Assembly (NCBI RefSeq): GCF_021391535.1
Contig: NZ_CP090066.1
Location: forward strand, 4,177,501-4,241,500
Direction of reading: 5' to 3'
Source of the DNA: Aurantimonas sp. HBX-1
GTDB taxonomy: Bacteria > Pseudomonadota > Alphaproteobacteria > Rhizobiales > Rhizobiaceae
Length of the DNA: 64,000 nt
Shown piece by piece: positions 9,755-18,705 of the stretch (position 1 is the first letter of the stretch; every line of letters starts with the position of its first letter). The notes below the pieces were generated by a model that saw nothing but the letters and a program-made list of their open reading frames with translations, was not told where the DNA came from and made no database searches. Both the position numbers and the translations under genes were made by a program.

Positions 9755-10684
9755 ATGCCGGCGCTCGGGAGCCGCTCCTTGCCCTTCTTCATTCCATCCC
9801 ATGTCGCCGACAACATCACGCTCAGCCTGATGATCCTCGCCGGGGTCACGGTGGCGCGCTGGGCCGTCGAATGGGCGGTGACCGGGCGGTGCGACCCGCT
9901 CGCCGCGCGGCGCCGCCGCTTCACCATCCGCGCCGTCTGCAACGCCGCGATCGCGGTCGCGCTGCTCGGCATCTGGCTGAGCGAGATCCAGAACATCATG
10001 TTCTCGCTCGCCGCGGTGATGGTGGCGCTGGTCGTGGCGACGAAGGAGCTGCTGATGTGCGTCGCCGGCTCGGTGCTGCGCTTCGGCGGCCATCTGTTCA
10101 AGGTCGGCGACCGGATCGAGCTGACCGGCATCCATGGCGAGGTGATCGACCATGGGCTGTTCTCGACGACCATCATGGAACTGCCGGCGCACCATCTCGG
10201 CCATGCCGGCACCGGCCGGATGGTGATGCTGCCGAACTCGATCCTGCTCACCGGTCCGGTGCGGGTGGAGCCGCAGCCGCGCCAGTATGCGCCGCACCGC
10301 TTCACGCTGACGATGGAGACGCCGGTCCCGGCGCGTCAGGTCGTCGACCTCATCCACGCCGCGGCGCAGGAGGCGCTGGCCGGGGACCTCGAGCGGGCGA
10401 CGCGGTTCCACCGCCTGACCGCCGGCAAGGCAGGCGCCGACATCGCGGGGCCGGGCCACGAGGTCGCGGTCGCCACCAGCGATATCGGCAAGCTGCAGTT
10501 CCACGTGATGATCTACTGCCTGGTGAAGGACGCGCGAGCGCTGGAGCAGGCGATCCTCATCGACATGCTCGAGAAGCTGCCGCTCGGCGAGCGGATCCCC
10601 CGGCCGGCCGAGGCGAAGGCTTGGGCCGAGATCGCCCGGCAGTTGCGCGAGGGGTCGGGCGGACGACGCGAGGCAGCCGCCTGA
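9755..10684 (+). CDS. MscS-like mechanosensitive channel domain protein
   Basis: 309 residues. Two or three N-terminal membrane helices (about 20-35, 58-75, 82-105) lead into an MscS beta domain (FKVGDRIELTGIHGEVIDHGLFSTTIMEL), where the family's G-D-x-(I/V) and turn residues are visible. A soluble alpha/beta C-terminal domain follows (about 180-300). It is shorter than E. coli MscS-type TM regions with large N-terminal additions. Likely an inner-membrane channel for osmotic downshock or ion leak; gating is not readable from sequence. Confidence 0.75.
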   Translation: MPALGSRSLPFFIPSHVADNITLSLMILAGVTVARWAVEWAVTGRCDPLAARRRRFTIRAVCNAAIAVALLGIWLSEIQNIMFSLAAVMVALVVATKELLMCVAGSVLRFGGHLFKVGDRIELTGIHGEVIDHGLFSTTIMELPAHHLGHAGTGRMVMLPNSILLTGPVRVEPQPRQYAPHRFTLTMETPVPARQVVDLIHAAAQEALAGDLERATRFHRLTAGKAGADIAGPGHEVAVATSDIGKLQFHVMIYCLVKDARALEQAILIDMLEKLPLGERIPRPAEAKAWAEIARQLREGSGGRREAAA

Positions 10685-10709
10685 CGCGGCTGCGCGTCGT
10701 CGCCGCAGC

Positions 10710-11321
10710 CTACATGTGGCGCGCCAGCTGGCGCCGCAGCTTGAGGCGGGCCCGGCGCGAGCGCAGCTGCTGCGTCTCCACCGTCTGCGGCACGATCCGG
10801 ACCCCGGCGGCGCGCGGCTCCAGCGCGAAGTGCCGCTCGGCGCCGACCGGGCGGTGGCTGGAGCCGTAGAGCGCGACGACGACCAGCTCCAGCACGGTTA
10901 CCGCATCCGGCGCCGGCGCGTCGGGCCGGTCCTGCCCGAGCTTGACGAGCAATTCGTCGAAATGGCCGAGATCGATATACTGGCCGGTGACCAGGCTGCC
11001 CTGGCCCATGGTCGATCGCGGGTCGGCGCCGAGATCCTCCGGCAGGTCGCGCAGATCGGTCAGCGCGACCTCGTAGCGGCCCTCGGGCGAGATCATCGTG
11101 GCGATCAGGCTGGTGACGTAGATCGGCTCGACGCTCATGTTGGTGACGAGGCAGCGCGAGCGGACGCCCGAGCCGGCGCCGCGGGTGATGAGGATCGAGG
11201 AGCGGCGCTGGCGCCGGTAGCCGTTCAGCAGCAGCTGCAGATAGACGATCCAGACGCCGAGCATGGCGACGTTCACCGCCAGGCCGATCAGGTCGACATT
11301 CGCGGAAAGCCAGGCGGTCAT
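10710..11321 (-). CDS. Single-pass membrane protein, hypothetical
   Basis: 203 residues. One N-terminal transmembrane helix (about 10-31: LIGLAVNVAMLGVWIVYLQLLL) followed by a basic stop-transfer (NGYRRQRRSS) and a soluble beta-rich domain (about 42-175) with VRSRCLVTNMSVEPIYVTSLIATM, reminiscent of immunoglobulin-like cytosolic domains. The C-terminus is very Arg-rich. No recognised function. It lies between the MscS-like gene (convergent) and leuD (same strand, 60 bp upstream). Confidence 0.65.
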   Translation of the reverse strand: MTAWLSANVDLIGLAVNVAMLGVWIVYLQLLLNGYRRQRRSSILITRGAGSGVRSRCLVTNMSVEPIYVTSLIATMISPEGRYEVALTDLRDLPEDLGADPRSTMGQGSLVTGQYIDLGHFDELLVKLGQDRPDAPAPDAVTVLELVVVALYGSSHRPVGAERHFALEPRAAGVRIVPQTVETQQLRSRRARLKLRRQLARHM

Positions 11322-11381
11322 GGCGCGGTGGCCGGCAGACCCCGGGACCCTTCGCGCCTCACGACGGGGAGACGCGTGCGT

Positions 11382-11987
11382 TCACGCCCAGGGCCGGCGC
11401 TCGGCGAGAGCGGTCTCGTAACTGCCGATCGCGTCCGCCTTCTCCATGGTCAGACCGATGTCGTCGAGCCCGTTGAGCAGGCAGTGCTTGCGGAACGGGT
11501 CGATCTCGAAGCCGATCGTGCCGCCGTCGGGGCCGCTGATCGTCTGCGACACGAGGTCGACGGTGAGGCGCGCGTTGGCGCCGCGCTCGGCGTCGTCCAT
11601 CAGCAGCGCCAGCTGCTCGGGCGTGACGCGGATCGGCAGGATGCCGTTCTTGAAGCAGTTGTTGTAGAAGATGTCGGCGAAGGACGTGGAGATCACGCAG
11701 CGGATGCCGAAGTCGAGCAGCGCCCAGGGCGCGTGCTCACGCGAGGAGCCGCAGCCGAAATTGTCGCCGGCGACGAGGATGCTGGCCTGGCGGTAGGCGG
11801 GCAGGTTGAGGACGAAGTCGGGGTTCTCCGAGCCGTCGTCGCGGTAGCGCATCTCGGCGAACAGGCCGCTGCCGAGGCCGGTGCGCTTGATCGTCTTCAG
11901 ATAGTCCTTCGGGATGATCATGTCGGTGTCGACATTGACCATCGGTAGCGGGGCGGCGATCCCCGTCAGCGTGTCGAATTTCTGCAT
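11382..11987 (-). CDS. leuD: 3-isopropylmalate dehydratase small subunit
   Basis: 201 residues, normal length. With LeuC it isomerises 2- to 3-isopropylmalate. Motifs: VNVDTDMIIPKDYLKTI near the N-terminus, the swivel-domain signature GDNFGCGSSREHAPWAL with its substrate-binding Ser/Arg, and SFADIFYNNCFKNGILPI. leuC is not in the window, as is common in this order. Confidence 0.96.
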   Translation of the reverse strand: MQKFDTLTGIAAPLPMVNVDTDMIIPKDYLKTIKRTGLGSGLFAEMRYRDDGSENPDFVLNLPAYRQASILVAGDNFGCGSSREHAPWALLDFGIRCVISTSFADIFYNNCFKNGILPIRVTPEQLALLMDDAERGANARLTVDLVSQTISGPDGGTIGFEIDPFRKHCLLNGLDDIGLTMEKADAIGSYETALAERRPWA

Positions 11988-12082
11988 CCCCGCTATCCTT
12001 CCCTGGCGTGACGGCTCACATGGCAGGGCAATAGCATCTCGGGCGGGCGGGGCAAACTCCGCAGGCTGCCGCGGCGATTGCC

Positions 12083-12098
12083 TGTTTCACGTGAATCG
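12083..12098. promoter_or_regulatory. parS-like site / palindrome upstream of the CitE-like gene
   Basis: TGTTTCACGTGAATCG matches the ParB-binding consensus TGTTTCACGTGAAACA at 14 of 16 positions and contains the perfect palindrome TTCACGTGAA (12086-12095). It lies 13 bp before the CitE-like start codon, so it could instead be an operator for that gene. Confidence 0.4.
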
Positions 12099-12111
12099 GC
12101 GAAGAGGACGC

Positions 12112-13017
12112 ATGACCCTTGCTCCGCGCCCCCGCCGATCGCTGCTGTTCGTGCCCGCCGCCAACGCCCGCGCGCTGGAGAAATCCGTCTCGCTTGCCGC
12201 CGACGGGCTGATCTACGACCTCGAGGATTCGGCGGCGCCGCAGGAGAAGGATGCGGCGCGCGAGCGGCTGCGCGACCATCTCGCCGCGAGCCGCTTTCCG
12301 GGCGAGCGGATCGTGCGCATCAATCCGCTCGACAGTTCCCACGGGACCGAGGATCTGCTGATGGCACGGGGCGCCGGGGTGGATGCGATCCTGCTGCCCA
12401 AGGTGGAGACCGTCGCCGGGCTGCGCCAGGTCGCCGACGCGCTGGCCGAGACCGATGCCCCGCCGTCGCTGCGGCTCTGGGCGATGGTCGAGACGCCCCG
12501 CGGCATCCTGAACGTCGCCGAACTGGCCGCCGCCGCGCCGCGCTGCCGCCTCGACGCCCTGGTGGTGGGGCCGAACGACATCGCGCTGTCGACCGGGATC
12601 GAGCCGGGGCAGGGCCGGGCGGAACTGCTGCCCTGGCTGATGCAGATCGTGCTTGCGGCAAAGGCCCACGGCCTGTCGGTGCTCGACGGCGTCTATGCCG
12701 ACTTCCGCGACATTGCCGGCTACGAAGCCGAGTGCGCGGCCGGCCGACGCATGGGCTTTGACGGCAAGACGCTGATCCACCCGGCGCAGATCGCCCCCGC
12801 CAACGCCGCCTTCGGGCCGTCGCCCGAGGCCGTGGCCGGGGCCGAGCGCGTCGTGGCGGCCTTTGCCGATCCGTCGAACGAAGGCAAGGGCGTCATCCAG
12901 ATCGACGGGCGGATGGTTGAGCGGCTGCATCTCGAGCAGGCGCGGCAGCTGCTCGCCGTCCAGGCCGCGATCACGGCCACCGACCATCGACGCACGGAAG
13001 GAAGCTCCCGCCCATGA
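12112..13017 (+). CDS. HpcH/HpaI-CitE family CoA ester lyase
   Basis: 301 residues. TIM-barrel lyase of the CitE/malyl-CoA lyase group, cleaving or forming acyl-CoA esters with Mg2+. Motifs: RRSLLFVPAANARALEKS at the N-terminus, DLEDSAAPQEKD, VRINPL, LPKVET, MVETPRGILN (Mg-binding Glu), and GPNDIALSTG. Exact substrate (citramalyl-CoA, malyl-CoA or another) is not determinable. The ATG at 12112 follows AGAGGA; an upstream in-frame extension lacks family residues. Its stop overlaps the DUF1737 start (ATGA), so the two are co-translated. Confidence 0.88.
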   Translation: MTLAPRPRRSLLFVPAANARALEKSVSLAADGLIYDLEDSAAPQEKDAARERLRDHLAASRFPGERIVRINPLDSSHGTEDLLMARGAGVDAILLPKVETVAGLRQVADALAETDAPPSLRLWAMVETPRGILNVAELAAAAPRCRLDALVVGPNDIALSTGIEPGQGRAELLPWLMQIVLAAKAHGLSVLDGVYADFRDIAGYEAECAAGRRMGFDGKTLIHPAQIAPANAAFGPSPEAVAGAERVVAAFADPSNEGKGVIQIDGRMVERLHLEQARQLLAVQAAITATDHRRTEGSSRP

Positions 13018-13220
13018 AGCTCTACCGACTGCTCACCGGCGAGGACGATGCCGCCTTCTGCCACAAGGTTTCGCTGGCGCTGTCCAGGGGATGGGCGCTG
13101 CACGGCTCCCCGACCTATGCCTTCGATGCCGCGAGCGGCAGGATGCGCTGCGGCCAGGCGGTGACCAAGACCGTCGAGGGCAAGGACTACGACCCGGCGA
13201 TGAAGCTCGGCGAGCAGTAG
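13014..13220 (+). CDS. DUF1737 small protein
   Basis: 68 residues beginning MKLYRLLTGEDDAAFCHKV with SLALSRGWALHGSPTYAFDAASGRMRCGQAVTK, the compact DUF1737 signature. Function unknown; proteins of this family are short, soluble, and often sit behind metabolic enzymes. Starts inside the stop of the CitE-like gene (ATGA). Confidence 0.8.
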   Translation: MKLYRLLTGEDDAAFCHKVSLALSRGWALHGSPTYAFDAASGRMRCGQAVTKTVEGKDYDPAMKLGEQ

Positions 13221-13236
13221 GCGCCGCGCAGCCCGG

Positions 13237-13659
13237 TCAGTCGGCATTCGCCTCCAGCGTCTCCATGTCGTCGTCCGACAGGCCGAAATGGTGGCCGATC
13301 TCGTGGATCAGCACGTGCCGGACGAGATAGTCCAGCGTCTCCTCGTGCTCGGCCCAGTAGTCGAGCATCGGCCGGCGGTAGAGCAGGATGCGATTCGGCA
13401 GTTCCCCGGTGACCGGCGTCGCCAGTTCGCCGACGCCGCGGCCCTCGAACAGGCCGAGAATGTCGAACGGGCTCTCCAGCTCCATCTCCCTGACGACGTC
13501 GTCGTCGGGGAAGTCGGCGACCAGGAACCGGATGTCGCCGCAGAGCGCGCGGAAGGCCTCGGGCAGTTCCGCATAGGCCTCGATCGCCAGCGCCTCGATG
13601 TCGTCGAGGCCGGGGGCCATGCGGCCGCGCCAGCCGGTTGCGTCGTTTCCAGCCGTCAT
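13237..13659 (-). CDS. Zincin-fold metallopeptidase-family protein
   Basis: 140 residues. Contains the zinc-binding HEXXH motif (HEIGHHFGLSDDDME) near the C-terminus, preceded by LPNRILLYRRPMLDYW, a match to the small Zincin_1 / DUF1025 family. Possible cytosolic protease of unknown target. Start at 13659 (MTAGNDATGW); 38 upstream in-frame codons look non-coding. Confidence 0.85.
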   Translation of the reverse strand: MTAGNDATGWRGRMAPGLDDIEALAIEAYAELPEAFRALCGDIRFLVADFPDDDVVREMELESPFDILGLFEGRGVGELATPVTGELPNRILLYRRPMLDYWAEHEETLDYLVRHVLIHEIGHHFGLSDDDMETLEANAD

Positions 13660-13729
13660 GCGTCGTGCCCTTCCTGCCTCGTCTCGCCGCCCATCTAGGC
13701 GTCCGGCACCGCGGATAAAAGCCCGGGCG

Positions 13730-15043
13730 TCACCGGCCCGTCGGCAGGGAGGCGTACCAGGCGGCGACCGCATCGATCTGCTCGTCGGTCATGTTGACCG
13801 CGATCTTCCCCATCACGTGGGAGAGCGGCGTGCCGCCGCGCTCCCCTTCCTTCCAGAGATGCAGGTGGGTTCGCGCGTACCATTCCGGCTGGCCGGCGAG
13901 ATAGGGATACAGCGGCTCGCGTTCGCGCCCGGCCGCCCCATGACAGCTCTCGCAGGCCGGGATCTTGCGCGAGGCAATGCCGCGCTCGGCGATCAGGCGG
14001 CCGAGGGCGAGAAGCGCCGGCCGGTCCTCGGGCGGGCCGCCGGCGGCCGCGGCCGGAACCAGCTGGTTTTCCGAGCGGGCCTTTGCCGGCAGGATCTGCG
14101 CCGGGATGCCGTCCTCGCGCTCAGGAAGCGGCAGGCCCTGCCAGTCGGCGGGTGCGCCGGCCGCAGCCGGTTCGGTTCCGTCGATTCCCGCCATCGGGGC
14201 CAGCCCGGCTTCGCCCGGCGTTGGCTGGTCGGCATACCAGGCGGCAAGCCGCGCCAGCACCTCCGGCGAATAGCGCGTCGCCGGCGGCTGCATGAAGCCG
14301 GAATGGCGCTCGCCCTCGGCGAAAGCCAGCAGCGTCGCGAGGAGATAGGGCGCCGGCTGGCCGGCGATCGGCGGAAAGGCGCGGCCGGACGCATCCGCAC
14401 CCGCGCCGAGGCCCTCGCGACCGTGACAGCGGGCGCAGTCGGCGAGCGCTTCCTCGACGATGCCGTCGAGGCCGGCGAGGGTCTCGCCGCCGGCTTCGAG
14501 CTCCAGGATCGGGCGTGCGCCGCCCAGCGCCAGGTCGGCATAGATCTGCGGCGTCATGGCCGGCAGGGCGCGCAGGAAGGCGACCTGCGCCCACACCTCG
14601 TCGTCGCGGTCCAGGGCCGGCCACGCCGGCATGCCGGAATACTTGATCCCGTGCTTGACGATCCAGAAGAGCTCGCGGTCCTCCCATTCGGGGATCTTTT
14701 CCTCGAGCCGGGGCGGCGCCGGAGTCATCGACAGGACGACGGGCGACTGCGGCACGCCCGGCGCGCCGTGGCAGGGGGCGCAGCCGGTGGCGAAATGGCC
14801 GGCGGCCCGGCGCACCAGTGCCGGATCGTCGAGGTCGATGTCGTCCGGGACGTCGATCAGCATCGACTGGCGGTCGACGACGTTCTGCATGGTGAAATGC
14901 AGGAACCAGCCGACCGGGCCGAAATGCCCGGACGAGGCGGCGATCGGCACGAGGCCGGACAGGCTGACGGCGAAGGCGAGGGCGACCGCGCCGGCGATCG
15001 CGGCGAGGACGGTCTTCCAGGTGGCGACGAAGTCGATGCGCAT
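13730..15043 (-). CDS. Membrane-anchored three-heme cytochrome c
   Basis: 437 residues. An N-terminal anchor/signal helix (about 10-35) is followed by three heme-c domains with CxxCH motifs CAPCH (about 88-92), CARCH (about 202-206) and CESCH (about 363-367). Each domain has a candidate Met axial ligand (KYSGMPAW about 137, SGFMQPP about 250, LSHVMGKI about 410). It sits at the end of a caa3-type oxidase operon, directly after the CtaG-like gene (TGATG overlap), so it probably carries electrons to the oxidase or from an upstream dehydrogenase. Start at 15043, giving the signal helix. Confidence 0.88.
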   Translation of the reverse strand: MRIDFVATWKTVLAAIAGAVALAFAVSLSGLVPIAASSGHFGPVGWFLHFTMQNVVDRQSMLIDVPDDIDLDDPALVRRAAGHFATGCAPCHGAPGVPQSPVVLSMTPAPPRLEEKIPEWEDRELFWIVKHGIKYSGMPAWPALDRDDEVWAQVAFLRALPAMTPQIYADLALGGARPILELEAGGETLAGLDGIVEEALADCARCHGREGLGAGADASGRAFPPIAGQPAPYLLATLLAFAEGERHSGFMQPPATRYSPEVLARLAAWYADQPTPGEAGLAPMAGIDGTEPAAAGAPADWQGLPLPEREDGIPAQILPAKARSENQLVPAAAAGGPPEDRPALLALGRLIAERGIASRKIPACESCHGAAGREREPLYPYLAGQPEWYARTHLHLWKEGERGGTPLSHVMGKIAVNMTDEQIDAVAAWYASLPTGR

Positions 15044-15759
15044 CAGTTGCTCCCGCCTTGCGCCGGCGCGGGATCGCGCAGGATCGAGGCGAGCAGCACG
15101 AGGCCGCCGGCCAGATAGGCGCTGCCGCCGGCCGCCAGCATGATGGCGCCGCCGAGCTGCTGGTCGCCGAGCGGCGTCAGGGTCGCCGCCGGGGCGCAGA
15201 GCGCGGCGCAGGCGTAGAGCGGGCGCGGCGCGAAGAGCAGCAGCCCGCCCAGCAGCGTCATGTGCATCGAGGTGACGAGCAGGGCGCCGATGCCCGCCGC
15301 CCGCGCCGCCGGCCGCAGGCTGCCCGCCGCGCCGATGGCGCTGGTCCAAACCAGGAGGCCGACGGCCAGGAACGAGGCCTGCTCGAGCACGAAGACGGAA
15401 GCCTCGGCGCGCGCCGCGTCGTGCAGCGCCGGCGCGTGCCAAGCCCAGACGGCGGCGAACTCGGCAAGGGACGCGACGATGGCGACGGCAGGCGTCAGCT
15501 TCGCCACCGCGGCGGGAAGCATGCGGGCAAGGCCGACGGCGAGAAGCGGCGCGGCCAGCGCGACGACGCCCATGTGCATGACCATGTGCGCGGCGAAGGA
15601 GCCCTCGGCGCGAACCGGCAGCGGCCCGAGCCAGAGCAGCGCGAGCAGCAGCGCGCCGGCGGCCAGCGGCCAGGCTTGCACGACGGAATGCCCCGCAGGC
15701 GCACCAAGGATCGCTGCCGGGAGGGCGGCGGCGCGGGAGGGGGACCGGGCGCGGCTCAT
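15043..15759 (-). CDS. Cytochrome c oxidase assembly protein, caa3-CtaG type
   Basis: 238 residues with about six or seven transmembrane helices. HMVMHMGVVALAAPLLAVG and AVWAWHAPALHDAARA, with MTLLGGLLLFAPRPLYA, are the typical CtaG_caa3 signatures; conserved histidines may handle copper. The equivalent in Bacillus is needed for caa3 oxidase formation. Start at 15759 overlaps the previous stop (ATGA); longer upstream frame is a shadow of that gene. Confidence 0.88.
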   Translation of the reverse strand: MSRARSPSRAAALPAAILGAPAGHSVVQAWPLAAGALLLALLWLGPLPVRAEGSFAAHMVMHMGVVALAAPLLAVGLARMLPAAVAKLTPAVAIVASLAEFAAVWAWHAPALHDAARAEASVFVLEQASFLAVGLLVWTSAIGAAGSLRPAARAAGIGALLVTSMHMTLLGGLLLFAPRPLYACAALCAPAATLTPLGDQQLGGAIMLAAGGSAYLAGGLVLLASILRDPAPAQGGSN

Positions 15760-16133
15760 CGGCAGTCCACGTTGAAGACGGCCGGCAGGGCGACGAAGAT
15801 CACCGCCACGAAGGACAAGGCGGCGAGCAGCAGCGTCGAGAACTCGAGGAAGCGCTCGCGGTCGAGATCGGAATCGGCATCGTGCCTGAAGCCGCGCCCA
15901 TGGCCGCGCCACTCGCCCAGCGAGCGGCGGAACACCAGCGCGATGATCGCCAGCGCCACGGCCGTCAGTCCTGCAACCAGGGCGCGGGTTCCGCCGATCG
16001 GCTCGAACACCTCGACATTCGGTGCGCACTGGAAGGCCGCGACGATGTAGCAGAGCAGGAAGTGCAGGGCCCAGACGGTGGGCGCGATGATCAGCGTCCA
16101 GAGCGTATCCTGGGTCTGCTTCGGCGTGTTCAT
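15756..16133 (-). CDS. Small membrane protein of the oxidase operon
   Basis: 125 residues with three predicted transmembrane helices (about 13-33, 46-66 and 95-117). It has the segment TLIIAPTVWALHFLLCYIVAAFQCAP near the start. Such proteins occur between the subunit I/III gene and ctaG in caa3-type clusters and may be a subunit IV equivalent or assembly factor. Start at 16133, with the next gene coupled by ATGA. Confidence 0.75.
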   Translation of the reverse strand: MNTPKQTQDTLWTLIIAPTVWALHFLLCYIVAAFQCAPNVEVFEPIGGTRALVAGLTAVALAIIALVFRRSLGEWRGHGRGFRHDADSDLDRERFLEFSTLLLAALSFVAVIFVALPAVFNVDCR

Positions 16134-16143
16134 CCGCGCCTCC

Positions 16144-18705
16144 TCAGACTGCCAGCGGGAACAGGGCGACGGTGGCGACGGCGATCGCCGCCGTTGCCGC
16201 CATGAAGTGCCAGTAGAGCGCGACATTGGATATGTCGATGTCGTGCACGGGCGTCATGCGTCCGGCCAGCGACCGGGCGAGGCAGTAGAACAGCATCAGC
16301 GCGCCGACGGCAGCGTGCACCGACGTCCAGATGGCCAGCACCCAAACCGTTGCCGGGTAGACATGCGTCACCGGGTCGAGGCCGGTGACGAAGGGTGCGT
16401 AGACCAGCGCCGCTCCGCCGGCGAGCGAAAGGACGCCGCCGCCGGCCATCAGCAGCCGCGCCGCGCCCACCCCGCCGGCCCGGTTGATCCGCAACGCCAG
16501 CTGCGCCGCGAGCCATGCCGCCAGCACGAGGGCCAGGGCGGTGAGCGGCCAGAACAGGCCGGGTCCGTCGGCATCGGCCGGCGGGAAGTCGACGTGGATG
16601 GTGAAGAAGAAATAATAGCCGAAGACTAGCGACAGGAAGGCGGTGCTGTCGCCGATCATGGTGATCAGCATCGCCCACCAGCCGACCGATCGTGGCCCCG
16701 AGACGTAGAGCGGCAGCGTCAGGCCGCGCCCGACATCCTTGGTCGGCTTCTCCGGGATGATGGCGGTGCCGCGCCAGAGCCAGAGGATGATCGCGCCGGT
16801 GGCCAGCACCATCGAGACCATCGTCGCCAGCCACCAGTGGAAGGTGGCGAAGATGAACACGGCGCCGAGCAGGACCGCCGCCCAGAACGTCATGAAGGTC
16901 GGGCCGGGCACGCGCAGGCACTGCGCGGGCGTCGCGTCGAGCACGCCGGTGACCAGCGTCTCGCGCTGCATCTCCTCGGCGTCGGGCAGGTAGAACCGCC
17001 CCTTGTCGACGTCGTCGACGAAGTTCGGCTGTTCCCAGAGCGGATAGCGGGTGGTGATCAGCGGGATCGAGCGGACGCCCCAGCCCTTGTCATCGGTATC
17101 GGCCAGCCATTCCGGCGTGCCGGCGTTCCAGACGTTGCGCGGGGCGTAGGGAAGGTGGCCGCGCGGACGCAGCGCCTCGAACACCACGACGAGGAAACCG
17201 GCGGCGAAGACGAAGGCGCCGATCGAGGAGAGCAGGTTCGGCAGGTCGAGGGAGAGGCCGGCGGGATAGGTCCAGACGCGGCGCGGCATGCCCATCAGGC
17301 CCGACCAGTGCATCGGCAGGAAGGCCAGGTTGAAGCCGACGAACATCAACCAGAAGGCGACCTTGCCCAGCCGGTCCGACAGTTTGCGGCCGGTGATCAT
17401 CGGCCAGTAGTAGTAGATGCCCGCCACCACCGGGAACAGCATGCCGCCGATCAGCACGTAGTGCAGGTGCGCGACGACGAAATAGGTGTCGTGGGCCTGC
17501 CAGTCGAAGGGCACGATCGCCACCATCACGCCGGTCAGCCCGCCGAGGACGAAGATCGCCAGGGCGCCGGAGACGAACAGCATCGGCACCGAATAGATCA
17601 CCCGGCCGGTGAGCAGCGTCGCCAGGAAGACGAAGATCTGCACCCCGGTGGGGATCGCCACTGCCTCGGAGGCGGCGGAGAAGAAGCCGAGCGAGATCGA
17701 CGGAAGGCCCGTCGTGTACATGTGGTGGGCCCACAGGCCGAAGGACAGGAAGCCGGTGCCGACGGCGGCGAGCACGATCCAGGAATAGCCGAGCAACGGG
17801 CGCTGCGCGAAGGTCGGGACGATCATCGCCAGGAGGGCGATCGCCGGCAGGAAGACGATGTAGACCTCGGGGTGGCCGAAGATCCAGAACAGGTGCTGCC
17901 AGAGGATCGGATCGCCGCCGCGCTCCGGGTCGAAGAACGGCCAGTTGAACAGCCGCTCGAGCTCGAACAGGATGTCGCCGGCGATCAGCGGCGGGAAGGC
18001 GAAGAGGATCATGCCGGCGACCACCAGCACGTACCAGGCATAGAGCGGCATCAGGTTGAGCCGCATGCCGGGCGGCCGGCATTTCAGCGTGCCGACGATC
18101 AGCTCCACCGCCGCGGCGATCGAGGCCACCTCGATGAAGGAGAGGCCGAGCAGCCAGATGTCCGGCCCGTAGCCGGGGGTGAAGCGCTCCTGGGTGGTCA
18201 GCGGCGGATACATAAACCAGCCGCTGGTCGGCGCCGAGGAGAAGAAGATCGACCCGCAGACGAAGACGCCGCCGATCAGGAAGCACCAGTAGCCGAAGGC
18301 CGAGAGCCGCGGGAACGGCAGGTCGCGGGCCCCCAGCATCTGCGGCAGGATGACGATCGCCACCGCCTCGAAGATTGGCACGGCGAACAGGAACATCATC
18401 ACCGTGCCGTGCAGCGTGTAGGCCTGGTTGTAGAGATTGGCGGAGAGGAAGTCGTTCTCCGGGACCGCCAGCTGCACCCGCATCATCAGGCCGAGCACGC
18501 CGGCGAACAGCATGAAGGCGAAGGCGGTGGCGGTGTACCAGATGCCGACTTCGGTGTTGTTGACCGCCGACCAGTAGCGCCAGCCCTTCGGCGCCTCCCA
18601 GACCTTGGCGAGGCGCGCCTCCTGGCCCTGGCGGACCGCCGGATCCTCCTGGTCGGCATGGGTCGCGCCGGTGATCCCCGGAATGCCGAAACGGGCGTCG
18701 CTCAT
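16144..18705 (-). CDS. Cytochrome c oxidase, fused subunits I and III
   Basis: 853 residues. Residues about 30-560 are the heme-copper oxidase core: low-spin heme His in LHGTVMMFLF, GHPEVYIVFLP (His-Tyr crosslink and the type A1 Glu), WAHHMYTTG (CuB His pair), and VVAHLHYVLIGG (heme ligands). About 600-850 is subunit III (ATFHWWLATMVSM, CLARSLAGRMTPVHDIDISNVALYWHFM). The fused I-III arrangement is found in a subset of caa3-type oxidases. Pumps protons in the inner membrane while reducing O2. Starts inside the subunit II stop (ATGA). Confidence 0.93.
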   Translation of the reverse strand: MSDARFGIPGITGATHADQEDPAVRQGQEARLAKVWEAPKGWRYWSAVNNTEVGIWYTATAFAFMLFAGVLGLMMRVQLAVPENDFLSANLYNQAYTLHGTVMMFLFAVPIFEAVAIVILPQMLGARDLPFPRLSAFGYWCFLIGGVFVCGSIFFSSAPTSGWFMYPPLTTQERFTPGYGPDIWLLGLSFIEVASIAAAVELIVGTLKCRPPGMRLNLMPLYAWYVLVVAGMILFAFPPLIAGDILFELERLFNWPFFDPERGGDPILWQHLFWIFGHPEVYIVFLPAIALLAMIVPTFAQRPLLGYSWIVLAAVGTGFLSFGLWAHHMYTTGLPSISLGFFSAASEAVAIPTGVQIFVFLATLLTGRVIYSVPMLFVSGALAIFVLGGLTGVMVAIVPFDWQAHDTYFVVAHLHYVLIGGMLFPVVAGIYYYWPMITGRKLSDRLGKVAFWLMFVGFNLAFLPMHWSGLMGMPRRVWTYPAGLSLDLPNLLSSIGAFVFAAGFLVVVFEALRPRGHLPYAPRNVWNAGTPEWLADTDDKGWGVRSIPLITTRYPLWEQPNFVDDVDKGRFYLPDAEEMQRETLVTGVLDATPAQCLRVPGPTFMTFWAAVLLGAVFIFATFHWWLATMVSMVLATGAIILWLWRGTAIIPEKPTKDVGRGLTLPLYVSGPRSVGWWAMLITMIGDSTAFLSLVFGYYFFFTIHVDFPPADADGPGLFWPLTALALVLAAWLAAQLALRINRAGGVGAARLLMAGGGVLSLAGGAALVYAPFVTGLDPVTHVYPATVWVLAIWTSVHAAVGALMLFYCLARSLAGRMTPVHDIDISNVALYWHFMAATAAIAVATVALFPLAV

